28,844 nt of DNA from a virus, in the IMG/VR virus record IMGVR_UViG_3300046012_000105, positions 1-28,844 of that record; one strand, given 5' to 3'. Below are positions 16,659 through 24,018 of this stretch, piece by piece (position 1 is the first letter of the stretch; each line of letters begins with the position of its first letter). The notes beneath the pieces are model-generated. The model saw only the letters and a list, made by a program, of their open reading frames with translations. It was not told the DNA's origin and did not search any database. Made by a program: the position numbers and the translations under genes.

Positions 16659-17090
16659 ATGCCTATGGTTCACATCGCTTACGTAGCCGGCCTCATCGAC
16701 GGAGAGGGCACAATCACCATCGCGCGGCAGCGCCGCGGCTCCAGCCCTACCTGGCGCTACCAGCCACGGCTCCTCGTCGTGAACACAGACCTGCGATTGA
16801 TCGAGGCGGTGCGGCATGCGCTCAATGTCGGCATCGTGTACCAGTCGAAGGCTGATCGTACCGGAGCGATCCCGGCCAACTGGAATCCCGTGCACCGCTT
16901 CCAGGCGACAGCTCAGCAGGCCATCTACGCTCTCAAGATTGTCCGGCCTTACTTGATCGCAAAGGCGGAGCATGCCGATATCGTGCTAGACATGCCCACG
17001 CGATCGAAGAATCACCGAGACACGAGCGCTGTCGCCGGCCAGGTCGCGGCGTTTGAGGCCATCGCTCGGCTGAACCGCCGTGGCCGCTGA
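16659..17090 (+). CDS. LAGLIDADG-type homing endonuclease (free-standing)
   Basis: The only plus-strand gene, 143 residues. The core motif is YVAGLIDGEGTITIARQRRG (residues 8-27), an AGLIDGEG version of LAGLIDADG with the acidic active-site residue present. It is followed by LLVVNTDLRLIEAVRHAL, VHRFQATAQQAIYALKIV and RPYLIAKAEHADIVLDM, in the usual order for this family of one-motif enzymes that act as dimers. A weak ribosome site precedes ATG 16659; ATG 16665 is in frame too. It runs convergent to the minor head gene and overlaps its last 105 bases. Such genes spread by cutting alleles that lack them; the target is probably the neighbouring head-gene sequence, but this is not shown here. Confidence 0.85.
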   Translation: MPMVHIAYVAGLIDGEGTITIARQRRGSSPTWRYQPRLLVVNTDLRLIEAVRHALNVGIVYQSKADRTGAIPANWNPVHRFQATAQQAIYALKIVRPYLIAKAEHADIVLDMPTRSKNHRDTSAVAGQVAAFEAIARLNRRGR

Positions 17091-17957
17091 GCGGCCAGCC
17101 TCCCATAACGCCGGATCGCCAGTGATGTCCTCCTGAGTCGGCACGCCATCCTCGCCCTCAGGGCGATCCGTATACAGTAAAACGCACCGACAGTTGATGA
17201 CCTCCTCCGCTGGCCCTGCCGGATCGCCAGGGTAGAGGAGGCGATACCCGCCGACATCGAACGACTGCGCCTCGCCTGTCGGGACTGTCTGGCCGGACAC
17301 CGCGGCGTGGCTCGGCCGTGTCCTGCCGTCGACGGTCGCCAGCCATTGCTTATACGGCACTGCGCCGGTCATGATCGCGGCGGCGTGCTGCGCCCCGTTC
17401 TTCGCGCTGATCATCTCGGTGCGGACGATGCGCTCGCTGCGGATAGCCGACATGGCACGGACGTTCGCTCGCAGCTTCCGAGCTGTCTCCTGGATGCTGT
17501 CGCCGGCGTCATAGCCCTCCTGGATGATCTCCATGATCTCGCGGCGCTGCTCCTCCGCGATGCTGGTGATCTTCATGCCCATCTGCTCGAGCACGCCGGC
17601 CAGGAGCGGGTCGCTGAGGTTCCATGCGATGCCGGCCGCGTCGAGCGGCGGTGCTGCCTGTGCTCCGACCGCATCTGACCGCGGCTGGTAGCTGCGCTGC
17701 GAGATCGCGTGTACGGCGGAGTCGAGCGGGTAGACCTCATCCGCGTCTGGCTGGCTGAAGCTCGGCTTGGGCTGCGGGTCATCCGCGCTCGCCACAAGCG
17801 ACTGCGCGTACCGCTCGAAGCGCGTAGCCGCATCCAAGCCGAGCTCGCGCAGCACCGAACTGTATGCCCTCCGCAGGCGCGGCTCAACCTCGTCCGCAGC
17901 ATCTGCGCCGACGGCGACATGCCGGCGGAACTGCGCGGCTGTCAGACCTCCCGCCAC
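16986..17957 (-). CDS. Minor head / head morphogenesis protein (Mu F, SPP1 gp7 type)
   Basis: With GTG at 17957 the protein has 323 residues. GTG at 18005 (339 residues) is possible but would overlap the upstream gene by 64 bases. A helical N-terminus is followed by the family signature in the last third: SERIVRTEMISAKNGAQ, KQWLATVDGRTRPSHAAVSG, FDVGGYRLLYPGDP and a Cys pair in EEVINCRCVLLY. Such proteins enter the prohead with the portal and help assembly or DNA ejection. The last 50 residues after the Cys pair lie over the homing endonuclease gene, so this C-terminus may have been altered by its insertion. Downstream a 428-base gap with no other minus gene precedes the protease. Confidence 0.82.
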   Translation of the reverse strand: MAGGLTAAQFRRHVAVGADAADEVEPRLRRAYSSVLRELGLDAATRFERYAQSLVASADDPQPKPSFSQPDADEVYPLDSAVHAISQRSYQPRSDAVGAQAAPPLDAAGIAWNLSDPLLAGVLEQMGMKITSIAEEQRREIMEIIQEGYDAGDSIQETARKLRANVRAMSAIRSERIVRTEMISAKNGAQHAAAIMTGAVPYKQWLATVDGRTRPSHAAVSGQTVPTGEAQSFDVGGYRLLYPGDPAGPAEEVINCRCVLLYTDRPEGEDGVPTQEDITGDPALWEAGRSAATAVQPSDGLKRRDLAGDSARVSVILRSRGHV

Positions 17958-18220
17958 TGTCCACGCTCGAGGTAGCCGTGCCAGGTCTGCTCGACGCCAG
18001 CCCACCGAGCGGTGACGAGGATCGACGGCGACACTGTGATCGTGCCGTCGTCATGCTCGACCACCTGGTGGTTGGAGAGGTTGCCGGACAGGCGCCGCGG
18101 CCCGTCGCCAGGGCAGCGGGCATACCAGACGCCGTCGCGCAGGCCGTAGTCGCCTGGCTCATACTCGTGGGCCTCGAGGTCGTGGACACGGCGTCCGGGC
18201 GTGACATCGCCGGCGCTCAC
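17942..18220 (-). CDS. Small protein, possible DUF6527-like
   Basis: GTG at 18220 in a GTGA overlap with the portal stop gives 92 residues. Segments GLRDGVWYARCPGDG, GTITVSPSILVTARW and a WHGYLERGQW end have a layout seen in small phage proteins of the DUF6527 kind (a sheet carrying a short SPSI motif), but Cys residues are fewer. The assignment is a pattern resemblance only. It sits between portal and minor head genes, coupled to both, so it may aid procapsid assembly or DNA handling. Confidence 0.6.
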   Translation of the reverse strand: MSAGDVTPGRRVHDLEAHEYEPGDYGLRDGVWYARCPGDGPRRLSGNLSNHQVVEHDDGTITVSPSILVTARWAGVEQTWHGYLERGQWREV

Positions 18221-20235
18221 GACCAGTACACCTCCGCGGGCAGGTCTTCGGGGTCGGCGTCGAACAGGGTCTCAGCGGCGTGCCGCTCGATCGTGGCGCA
18301 CAGGCCGGCGACGGCGGCGGCGTTCCAGCCATGATGCTGCAACTGGCGGCTCAGCGTCTCTGTCCCGCCGTCGACCAACTCGGCCAGGTTCCGCTTCGGC
18401 ATGATCTCGCTCACGGTGTCGACGCCGACGAACGCGGCGAGGCCATCCTTCGGCACGTTGCGGCAGTCGGTGCACGGGTAGCGGCTCTGCCTCATCGCTT
18501 GAGCGATCCTGGTGCCCGCCAGGGCGCGGCTCTGCACCATCGCCATCCGAGCCATGCCGAGCACTTCCTGAGCGCTCAGAGCGCCCTGAGGCTGGTCCGC
18601 TTCGGGCGGTGGCGCCTCGGTGGTCTCGCTCGGCTGGTCGCCGGCGTCGGAGACATCCTCCTCGGGGTCGTCGCCGGTCGGCGGAGCGGCGCTGGTATCG
18701 CCAGCCGCCGCGATCCTGGCGACAGCGAGGAGCACCCGCGGGTTGTTGTTCGGGTTCTCCTCGGTCGGCTGGTCGTCGTCGTCGAAATCGAGCGAGTCGC
18801 GCAGAGACTTGTCTGAGATCGCGCCGCGGTCGTGGGCGTCCTTCGCGTCGGCTGCCCTGTCCGGGTTGCCCACCACGCGCTCGGCCGAGTACCACAGCAC
18901 GAACCGCTTCTCGTCCACCGCCGCGGCGGTGCCATCCTCGAGGCGAGTGGCGCGGATCGCAGGCCACAGGTAGGTCGTCGTCAGATCCCTCACCATGCGC
19001 TCCGCGACCGGCTGGCCGTATGCCTGCCACGCCTTGCGATCCACCAGCCATCCCGTCCAGTGGTTCACATCCCCGAGTCCCTTTAGCTCCTCCGGCGGCA
19101 TGTCGACGCCCATGGCGAAACGGTCGATAGCTTCCATGCGCCGTGCCGATCCGGCGTAGTCCTTCTGAGCGCCGGAGAAATCGATGAACTTGATGTTCGT
19201 TGCCTGGTCGCCAGGGCCGCGCAGGATGACCGGGACGTAGCTCGACACGTGGCCCTCGGTGCGGATGCTCGCGATCATGTGCCGCGTGATCTGCCTCATC
19301 ACCGGGTCGCTGTCGGGATCCTCATCCGGCAGCGGCGTGTCGTCCTCGTCGTCGCTCGGGGGATCCAATAGCTCCTCGGGGAGGTACAGCAGGCCGCCGC
19401 GGGCGATGCGGCTGCGGGCCGTCGCCCGCGTGTCAGCGGCGAGCAGGATCAACTCCTCGCACATGTCCATGACGCGGCGCAGCGGCGCGTCAGGGTCGCC
19501 CGAGTTGCGAGGGTGCGGAGTCCAGACGCGCCACAGCAGGCACTGGCCCGCCTCAGGCGCCGCCGGATTCGCGATCGTCAGCTTCTCCTCCTCGCTCTTC
19601 TTGCCGCCGCGGAACCGCTGGCGCGTAACCTCCACGCCCTGCTGCACCGCGCCGTTGACCGATGTCTGAGTCCGCCTCAAGCCGATCTCGACGTTGGACA
19701 GGAACTCCCACCGCTCGAGCAGGTCTCCGCCGGCGAGCGGATTCGGGTTGAACGTGCAGATCAGGTAGCCGTCGCCTGACACGAACATGACCTGGCCATA
19801 CTTCTGCTGGAGCTCGCTGCGGCCACCGCCTGGATCCTGCACGCGCTCCCACGCCTCGAGGATCTGCTGTGCGCCGGCGATGGCCTCACCGCCGCTCGGG
19901 TTGCCCTCCGAGTCGTAGGTGATCGTCGCAGGGTCGAGCAGGTCAGGCGTCAGCGGCACCGGCTCGGCGTCAGGATCGTTCGGGTCGGTGACGCCCACCC
20001 ACACCACCAGCTTGCTGAGCATCCGCCCGTAGAACTGGCTGGCGAAGCCCGCCTCGGGCACCAGATCGTAGTAGTCCCATACGCGGATGTCGGCCTCATG
20101 GCCGCGGCGGTGGACATCGGGCAGCTGGTCGCTTCCGATCTGCGCCGCAGACGCGGCCATGGCGCGGCCCTCCAGCCGGCTGCGAGCCCGCAGATGCGCT
20201 CGAGGGTCGCGCCGCGGTGCGAAGGGGATCTTCAC
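18217..20235 (-). CDS. Portal protein
   Basis: GTG at 20235, overlapping the preceding stop as GTGA, gives 672 residues. The open frame continues 73 codons upstream, but that part is Arg/Gly/Gln-rich and lies over two small genes. Typical portal segments are DYYDLVPEAGFASQFYGRML, VMFVSGDGYLICTFNPNPLA, AQKDYAGSARRMEAIDRFAM and GVDMPPEELKGLGDVNHWTG, close to the actinophage portal family. The acidic Pro/Glu-rich insert after DDDDQPTEENPNNN (about residue 530 on) and the C-terminal Cys pair (YPCTDCRNVP) are extra features. Twelve copies should form the ring through which DNA is packaged. It follows the terminase and small genes, as expected. Confidence 0.85.
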   Translation of the reverse strand: MKIPFAPRRDPRAHLRARSRLEGRAMAASAAQIGSDQLPDVHRRGHEADIRVWDYYDLVPEAGFASQFYGRMLSKLVVWVGVTDPNDPDAEPVPLTPDLLDPATITYDSEGNPSGGEAIAGAQQILEAWERVQDPGGGRSELQQKYGQVMFVSGDGYLICTFNPNPLAGGDLLERWEFLSNVEIGLRRTQTSVNGAVQQGVEVTRQRFRGGKKSEEEKLTIANPAAPEAGQCLLWRVWTPHPRNSGDPDAPLRRVMDMCEELILLAADTRATARSRIARGGLLYLPEELLDPPSDDEDDTPLPDEDPDSDPVMRQITRHMIASIRTEGHVSSYVPVILRGPGDQATNIKFIDFSGAQKDYAGSARRMEAIDRFAMGVDMPPEELKGLGDVNHWTGWLVDRKAWQAYGQPVAERMVRDLTTTYLWPAIRATRLEDGTAAAVDEKRFVLWYSAERVVGNPDRAADAKDAHDRGAISDKSLRDSLDFDDDDQPTEENPNNNPRVLLAVARIAAAGDTSAAPPTGDDPEEDVSDAGDQPSETTEAPPPEADQPQGALSAQEVLGMARMAMVQSRALAGTRIAQAMRQSRYPCTDCRNVPKDGLAAFVGVDTVSEIMPKRNLAELVDGGTETLSRQLQHHGWNAAAVAGLCATIERHAAETLFDADPEDLPAEVYWS

Positions 20236-20420
20236 TCGGCCGTGCTGACCTCGACCCGGAGGCCGTTCGCGGCGGCCACCTCGTTGATCAGGTCGGAGGC
20301 GAGTTCCGGGCCGAGGTCTGCCGCGGCGATGCTCTGCGCCGACTGGCCCGGAGCGTCGATGCTGATCCGTGTCCTGCCGTCGTCGCCTACCGGGAGGCTG
20401 AGTGTCCTGTCGGCGCTCAT
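20232..20420 (-). CDS. Small hypothetical protein before portal
   Basis: ATG at 20420 in an ATGA overlap with the preceding gene gives 62 residues, ending in the GTGA overlap with the portal gene. The sequence (LSLPVGDDGRTRISIDAPG, then IAAADLGPELASDLINEVAA) shows one beta pair and one amphipathic helix. No family is recognised. Its coupling on both sides suggests it is made in step with the portal. Confidence 0.65.
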   Translation of the reverse strand: MSADRTLSLPVGDDGRTRISIDAPGQSAQSIAAADLGPELASDLINEVAAANGLRVEVSTAE

Positions 20421-20593
20421 GCCTGCTGCCTCGCCCTTGGCAGCGGCGACGCATTCACGCGAATACGCTCCGCTCGGGGGGCTTCCTGCCGCGTGTTCTG
20501 CAAGCGCCCGCTGGTCCCTGATGTCGCCGGCGTCCGAGGCGTGCTCGGAGCGAGCCTGGCCGGCGCCGCTGATCCTCCACAGTTGCAGCCCAT
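20417..20593 (-). CDS. Small CNC-motif protein
   Basis: ATG at 20593 behind AGGAGG, just after the upstream stop, gives 58 residues starting MGCNCGGSAAPARL; the rest is Pro/Thr/Arg-rich without clear structure. Such N-terminal CNCG proteins are common near phage terminase and portal genes; their role is not known. The frame ends in an ATGA overlap, which supports real coding. The Cys pair could bind a metal or a lipid. Confidence 0.65.
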   Translation of the reverse strand: MGCNCGGSAAPARLAPSTPRTPATSGTSGRLQNTRQEAPRAERIRVNASPLPRARQQA

Positions 20594-20602
20594 GCTGCCC
20601 TC

Positions 20603-21073
20603 CTACGCGTCGAGATGCTTACCGATCAAGCCTACCGCTGCGCTGAGCGCGAGCGGCGTTGCAATCCAGAGTGTAACCCCCGCAGCGGAGAGCCAACCAG
20701 CCCACCACAGAAGCGCCAGCCAGAAGCCCGAGCACCATGGACAGTGGATCAGCTGTGCGATGTAGGCGCGGACGCGGCCGGGGTCGTCCGGGACGTGCAG
20801 GAGCTCGATGGTCTCCTCATTGTCGACCGCCAGGGCGTTGCGGCGGTGGTTCTCCTGCTTCACCGCCATGCGCCGCTGGTAGCCGTCGTGCGGGTCGAGT
20901 CCCTGATGGCGCATCAGGTCGGCCACCTCCTGCCACTCCCAATAGTCGGCGTCGGTGATCAGGAGACGGGCTCGCAGCGGAGCGGTGATGTCATCCCACC
21001 CGATGAGGCGAGCTGTCCTGAAGGCGGCGAGGATCAGCAGCAGCGCCGACCAGAATCCGGGGTGCCTGGTCAC
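20603..21073 (-). CDS. DUF1360-like membrane protein
   Basis: GTG at 21073 (GTGA overlap with the previous stop) gives 156 residues; the longer frame to 21118 would overlap that gene. A helix FWSALLLILAAFRTARLIGW is followed by a DDITAPLRARLL segment and, at the C-terminal side, IHCPWCSGFWLALLWWAGWL, then a last hydrophobic helix. The Arg/Asp-rich first helix plus CPWC-x-G-FW pattern fits the DUF1360 family of small phage and bacterial membrane proteins. Function is unknown; a role at the host membrane is possible. Confidence 0.7.
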   Translation of the reverse strand: MTRHPGFWSALLLILAAFRTARLIGWDDITAPLRARLLITDADYWEWQEVADLMRHQGLDPHDGYQRRMAVKQENHRRNALAVDNEETIELLHVPDDPGRVRAYIAQLIHCPWCSGFWLALLWWAGWLSAAGVTLWIATPLALSAAVGLIGKHLDA

Positions 21074-21183
21074 GGGTCTATCCACAGGCGTCGGCGCCGG
21101 CGACCGCAGCGCGAGCACAGCAGGAAGTAGAGGTCATCGACCTCATAGCGGTGCCAGCCGACCAGGCACAGGAGCCGCTTCAT
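21070..21183 (-). CDS. Tiny zinc-ribbon-like protein
   Basis: ATG at 21183 (ATGA overlap) gives 37 residues: MKRLLCLVGWHRYEVDDLYF, then LLCSRCG and a basic RRRRRLWIDP end. A Cys/His pair (LCLVGWH) and a CSRCG pair make one compact zinc knuckle. It is a common type of miniature phage protein, with no known activity. Its start and stop both overlap neighbours. Confidence 0.7.
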   Translation of the reverse strand: MKRLLCLVGWHRYEVDDLYFLLCSRCGRRRRRLWIDP

Positions 21184-21365
21184 GGCGCAGCCCCAGGCCC
21201 GCAGTCGAACACGGCGTGGCAGTGCGGGCACTCCAGCGTCACCGCTCCAGGCATCGGGACGGGCTGGACACCGAGGATCACGGCTGTGCCCGGGTCGGGC
21301 GCTCGCACCTCGCGCATCGCGGCGCCGCAGCGTGGACACTCGAACGTCAGATCAGCCATAGCCAT
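21180..21365 (-). CDS. Small zinc-ribbon protein
   Basis: ATG at 21365 behind GAGGAG gives 61 residues (second ATG two codons later). Two Cys pairs, CPRCG near residue 10 and CPHC near residue 46, frame a zinc ribbon. Gly/Pro-rich residues (GVQPVPMPGAV) link them. Its role could be to bind nucleic acid or protein, but nothing specific shows. Confidence 0.7.
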   Translation of the reverse strand: MAMADLTFECPRCGAAMREVRAPDPGTAVILGVQPVPMPGAVTLECPHCHAVFDCGPGAAP

Positions 21366-21546
21366 AGTTGCTCCTCTGCCACTCGGTGATCTGCATGTAG
21401 TAGAGCCGCGGCGTGTCGCTGAGCGTGCAAGCCCGATCGACTATGCCGCCCTGGCCGAGCCGCACGCGGATGTCGAGCGCGAGCCTCCACCCGGCCAGCA
21501 GGTCACAGCCGAGCGGCTGTCGCGGCGGCGGCAGAATCCGCGGCAT
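21352..21546 (-). CDS. Small hypothetical protein
   Basis: ATG at 21546 overlaps the previous stop by one base (TGATG) and gives 64 residues. It includes LAGWRLALDIRVRLGQGGIV and ends with TPRLYYMQITEWQRSNYGYG, rich in aromatic residues. The tail overlaps the next gene by 14 bases. No family is recognised. Confidence 0.6.
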   Translation of the reverse strand: MPRILPPPRQPLGCDLLAGWRLALDIRVRLGQGGIVDRACTLSDTPRLYYMQITEWQRSNYGYG

Positions 21547-21836
21547 CACATGCCGTCCTCTCGCAGGCTCATCCGGCGGCGCATTTCCGAGCGGTGGCGT
21601 CCCTGGATTCCTGGCGACACCTGGCCCTCGGGCGCTCGCCACGCGTCGGGCACCTGCTCGAGCAGCGCCGCCACAGCCTGCTCTCGGGCGCGTGGCCTGC
21701 CCCACGCCCACGCCGATACCTGTATGCCGGTCTCGACATGCGTAGCGGTGCACTGCCATTCGGTGCGCTCATGCGGCGTGCCGTCCGCGCCGTCGACCGC
21801 GACTCGCTCCGACACATAGGCGAGGTCGACGGTCAT
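21546..21836 (-). CDS. Small hypothetical protein after terminase
   Basis: ATG at 21836 in an ATGA overlap with the terminase stop gives 96 residues. The first half is beta-like (LAYVSERVAVDGADGTPHER, WQCTATHVETGIQVSAWAWG), the second helical (REQAVAALLEQVPDAW) and basic (HRSEMRRRMSLRED). It is not recognised. Coupling to the terminase suggests it may act in packaging. Confidence 0.65.
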   Translation of the reverse strand: MTVDLAYVSERVAVDGADGTPHERTEWQCTATHVETGIQVSAWAWGRPRAREQAVAALLEQVPDAWRAPEGQVSPGIQGRHRSEMRRRMSLREDGM

Positions 21837-23239
21837 CTCTGCACCGCCGTGAGGCCACGCGTGTCGGATGTCCGGCCGCGGGGATGGTTCACCCGCGTCC
21901 TGCCGCCTCCGCGCTGCAGGATCGTGTACCCGCCTGACAGGGCGTCGACCACGTCATCATGGCCGGTCGAACCCTCAGCGGAGAAACGGCGAAGCTGAGT
22001 CTCGATCAGCTTCTTATGGGGGATGCTGGCCAGGAACCGCAGCGTCCCGTTCTCGAGCGCGGCAGCTGCGCCCTCAGCCCTGTCGGCCTTGTCGCCGGTC
22101 TCCACACGCCCCTTCACGATCGAGCCTGTCAGCGCCTTGGCGAGGTTGTAGAGCTGGTCCTTCCCTGCCTGGCCGGGATCCTGAGCGAACCACTGGTGCA
22201 CACGCCGGCCGTCGCGCCTGGCTGTGCGCTTCAGGATGTCCTGTGTGCGGCCAGGGCCGTACCGGAACGCCTCACAGTCGGTGACGGTGAACAAGCCGTC
22301 AGCTGAGCGCTCCATCAACAGGCCGATCGTCCAGTCGGGGTCTCGGCGTTCGACGCTCACCTCGGTCGCGGCGAGATCCCACCTGCGGATGCGGCGCACC
22401 GCCGGCGGAGCCTTGTCCACCCACCGGATGCGATCCATGGTGAAGAAGTCGCCGTCATCCTCCACATCCCAGTCGCCCTCCAGCATCTGCTCTCGGACAG
22501 CGCCGCGCATCCCCGAGAGGCCGGCGATGTAGCTGGCCTGATCGAGATACGGGTTGTCGGCGATCCTGGCTGGCAGGTAGATGGCGTCGGGCTCTCGCGT
22601 GTCAGGCTCGACGTAGAGGCTCTTCACCCACTCATGGCCACGACCGCCAGGGTTAGACGCGGCTCGCCGGCGCAGCGGGACATCGGCCAGCGTCAGGCCG
22701 TCCGCGCTGGCCTGGAGCCTGCTCGAGGGCGCCGGCCTGCGGAGACACTTCTTCACGAAATCCCATTGGTACTCCTCGAAATGCGTTAGCTCGTCGCCGC
22801 CGACGAACTGGCCCTCGAAGCCCTGGTAGCGGCGGTGGCTCTCGCGGTGCTGCATGTGGCCGAACTGCAGCTTCGCTCCACTCGGGAACGTCCAGCGGTG
22901 CTCATCGCCGCGCCAGTACGCGTCGGTCGAGTCGAGCAGGTCGTGGCTCTGCTCGATCAGTCCGCCATCCATGGTGAGCTCGCCGTAGGTGCGCCTGAGC
23001 AGGAGAGAGCCGTAGCCTGGCACGTCGCTGTACTGGAGCGCGGCCATCAGCAGGGCGATGCTCTTGCCTCCGCCGGCGGCGCCTCCATAGAACGCGTCGT
23101 AGCAGTCGAGCCACAGGAAGGCGAGCTGTCGGGCGCTCGGAATGAGCGGGCAGTAGCGGAGGCGTGGCGGGTGGAACTGCGCCAGGAGGCGGGCCTTCTC
23201 CGCGTCGGCCTGTACCTGTGGATCCGCGATGTCGAGCAT
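21833..23239 (-). CDS. terL: Terminase large subunit
   Basis: This 468-residue protein cuts and pumps phage DNA. The ATPase part carries an adenine-binding-type segment (IPSARQLAFLWLDCYDAFYG), Walker A GGAAGGGKS (52-60, Lys59), and Walker B-like FVGGDELTHF (145-154) with Asp149-Glu150. The nuclease part has RRWDLAATE (286-293) with Asp288, a VTDCEAFRYG strand, and HDDVVDAL near the C-terminus. Length and motif order are typical. ATG 23239 has no Shine-Dalgarno site; instead a TAGAAT box lies eight bases upstream, which may mean a leaderless message. The small-subunit candidate is 2.7 kb away. Confidence 0.9.
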   Translation of the reverse strand: MLDIADPQVQADAEKARLLAQFHPPRLRYCPLIPSARQLAFLWLDCYDAFYGGAAGGGKSIALLMAALQYSDVPGYGSLLLRRTYGELTMDGGLIEQSHDLLDSTDAYWRGDEHRWTFPSGAKLQFGHMQHRESHRRYQGFEGQFVGGDELTHFEEYQWDFVKKCLRRPAPSSRLQASADGLTLADVPLRRRAASNPGGRGHEWVKSLYVEPDTREPDAIYLPARIADNPYLDQASYIAGLSGMRGAVREQMLEGDWDVEDDGDFFTMDRIRWVDKAPPAVRRIRRWDLAATEVSVERRDPDWTIGLLMERSADGLFTVTDCEAFRYGPGRTQDILKRTARRDGRRVHQWFAQDPGQAGKDQLYNLAKALTGSIVKGRVETGDKADRAEGAAAALENGTLRFLASIPHKKLIETQLRRFSAEGSTGHDDVVDALSGGYTILQRGGGRTRVNHPRGRTSDTRGLTAVQR

Positions 23240-23247
23240 GGCGCGGG

Positions 23248-23253
23248 ATTCTA
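23248..23253 (-). promoter_or_regulatory. Possible -10 box for leaderless terL
   Basis: TAGAAT on the minus strand ends eight bases before the terL ATG, with no ribosome site between. In actinobacteria a TANNNT box close to an ATG often marks a leaderless transcript. No convincing -35 element is seen 16-18 bases further up, so this is tentative. Confidence 0.35.
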
Positions 23254-23418
23254 CTACATGATTCGGGGACTATTCTGAGTCGTCCTGGAGCGCCCTGGCG
23301 AGCGCGTCCCGTCGGTCCCGCGGCGACATCCTCGCCCACCCCGGCGCCGCGCCCAATCCATCAGGTGCCACACAGCGCAGGTCACGCCGACACCAGCCGA
23401 GAAGCCTGCGGCGAACAT
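23254..23418 (-). CDS. Small membrane-anchored protein, possibly frameshifted
   Basis: ATG at 23418 overlaps the previous stop by one base (TGATG) and gives 54 residues. Residues 2-22 (FAAGFSAGVGVTCAVWHLMDW) look like a membrane helix. After that the frame turns Arg-rich (WARRRGGRGCRRG) and its third-position GC falls, while the -1 frame becomes coding-like (see the next entry). The 5' end is therefore likely real and the 3' end doubtful. Confidence 0.5.
   Translation of the reverse strand: MFAAGFSAGVGVTCAVWHLMDWARRRGGRGCRRGTDGTRSPGRSRTTQNSPRIM
23270..23371 (-). CDS. Overlapping small ORF, -1 frame of membrane gene
   Basis: GTG at 23371 gives 33 residues, containing APGWARMSPRDRRDALARAL and an acidic QDDSE end. 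Codon use from about 23353 on is high-GC at third positions, better than the overlapping longer frame. It may be the true C-terminus of that gene, reached by -1 shift near a CGG GGT GGG run or separated by a sequence error, or a separate tiny protein. No ribosome site is seen before GTG, and the weaker ATG 23329 is another choice. Confidence 0.35.
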   Translation of the reverse strand: MAPDGLGAAPGWARMSPRDRRDALARALQDDSE

Positions 23419-23624
23419 CAACATCCGAGCTCCAACTGGTCGACGGGCGGAGCGCTGCTCATCTCATCCACGGCCCGCTCGAGGTCAGGCCCGCTCGTCC
23501 TGTCAGCCTTGGCGTGGTTGGCGCAGCAGTAGCGCCGGCCGCGCTCCACCACGAACTTGCCGCGCAGCGCGGTGAAGCAGAAGGCGCAGAAGGCATCGCT
23601 GCTCGGATCGCGCTTCTCGCTCAT
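23418..23624 (-). CDS. Small Cys-rich (zinc-binding) protein
   Basis: ATG at 23624 in an ATGA overlap gives 68 residues; longer frames lie over the previous gene. CAFC (about residue 13) and a GRRYCCANH segment (Cys-Cys-x-x-His) about 20 residues later form a zinc-ribbon pattern. The acidic helix LERAVDEMSSAP ends it. No activity is known. It belongs to the run of tiny genes between terminase subunits. Confidence 0.7.
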   Translation of the reverse strand: MSEKRDPSSDAFCAFCFTALRGKFVVERGRRYCCANHAKADRTSGPDLERAVDEMSSAPPVDQLELGC

Positions 23625-23827
23625 GCCCGCATCCATAGCTTGTGGCTCGACCCTGGCACTGACAGGTCGCGGATGAAGCCTCGCCGCTGTAGGCGCCGCA
23701 GCGACACGCCGAGCAGGCGCACAGCTTCGTATCCCTCGGCCGCGCCGGCCCACACCGCCTGCATGTCGGCGTCGGCGGTCGTCCGCGGACACTCCTCGAT
23801 CAGGGCGAGCACGGCTTGGTCTGCCAT
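23621..23827 (-). CDS. Small helix-turn-helix-like protein
   Basis: ATG at 23827, two bases after the preceding stop, gives 68 residues; GTG 23842 (73 residues) is an alternative with a GGAG nearby. The layout is helix (DQAVLALIEECPR), helix (DADMQAVWAG), helix (YEAVRLLGVSLRRLQRRGF) then a short strand pair (IRDLSVPGSSHKLWMRA), like a winged helix. It could bind DNA or another phage protein. There is no clear family. Confidence 0.6.
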   Translation of the reverse strand: MADQAVLALIEECPRTTADADMQAVWAGAAEGYEAVRLLGVSLRRLQRRGFIRDLSVPGSSHKLWMRA

Positions 23828-23829
23828 GG

Positions 23830-24018
23830 TCAGTCCGGCCACCGCTCCGCTGTCCTGATCGGGACGACCTGACCTTGTACGTGGATCAGGGTTTCCTGTG
23901 TGGGGGCGTCCATGGGAGTCTCAGGGCGTTGTGTGGGCACTCCCATGGTCTCGGCCTGAAGACGCCGGTCAGACGCCTCCAGCACACGACGGATCAGGCC
24001 GTACACAGGTTCAGCCAC
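23830..24018 (-). CDS. Small hypothetical protein
   Basis: GTG at 24018, with GGAGGTGG upstream and an 8-base overlap with the previous gene, gives 62 residues. A helix (VYGLIRRVLEASDRRLQAET) is followed by Pro/Thr-rich text and a short strand (LIHVQGQVVPIRT). Longer frames to 24099 run over the previous gene with Arg/Trp-rich sequence. Not recognised. Confidence 0.55.
   Translation of the reverse strand: MAEPVYGLIRRVLEASDRRLQAETMGVPTQRPETPMDAPTQETLIHVQGQVVPIRTAERWPD

Noticed and set aside
16554-16973. Minus-strand frame of 139 codons ending in a GTGA overlap with the protease
   Set aside because: It is tempting because it would fill the gap in the operon, but it lies opposite the clear LAGLIDADG motif of the plus gene and has no recognisable sequence of its own.
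20235-20454. Longer portal N-terminus from 20454
   Set aside because: The extra residues are Arg/Gly-rich and lie over two small coupled genes; GTG 20235 forms a GTGA overlap.
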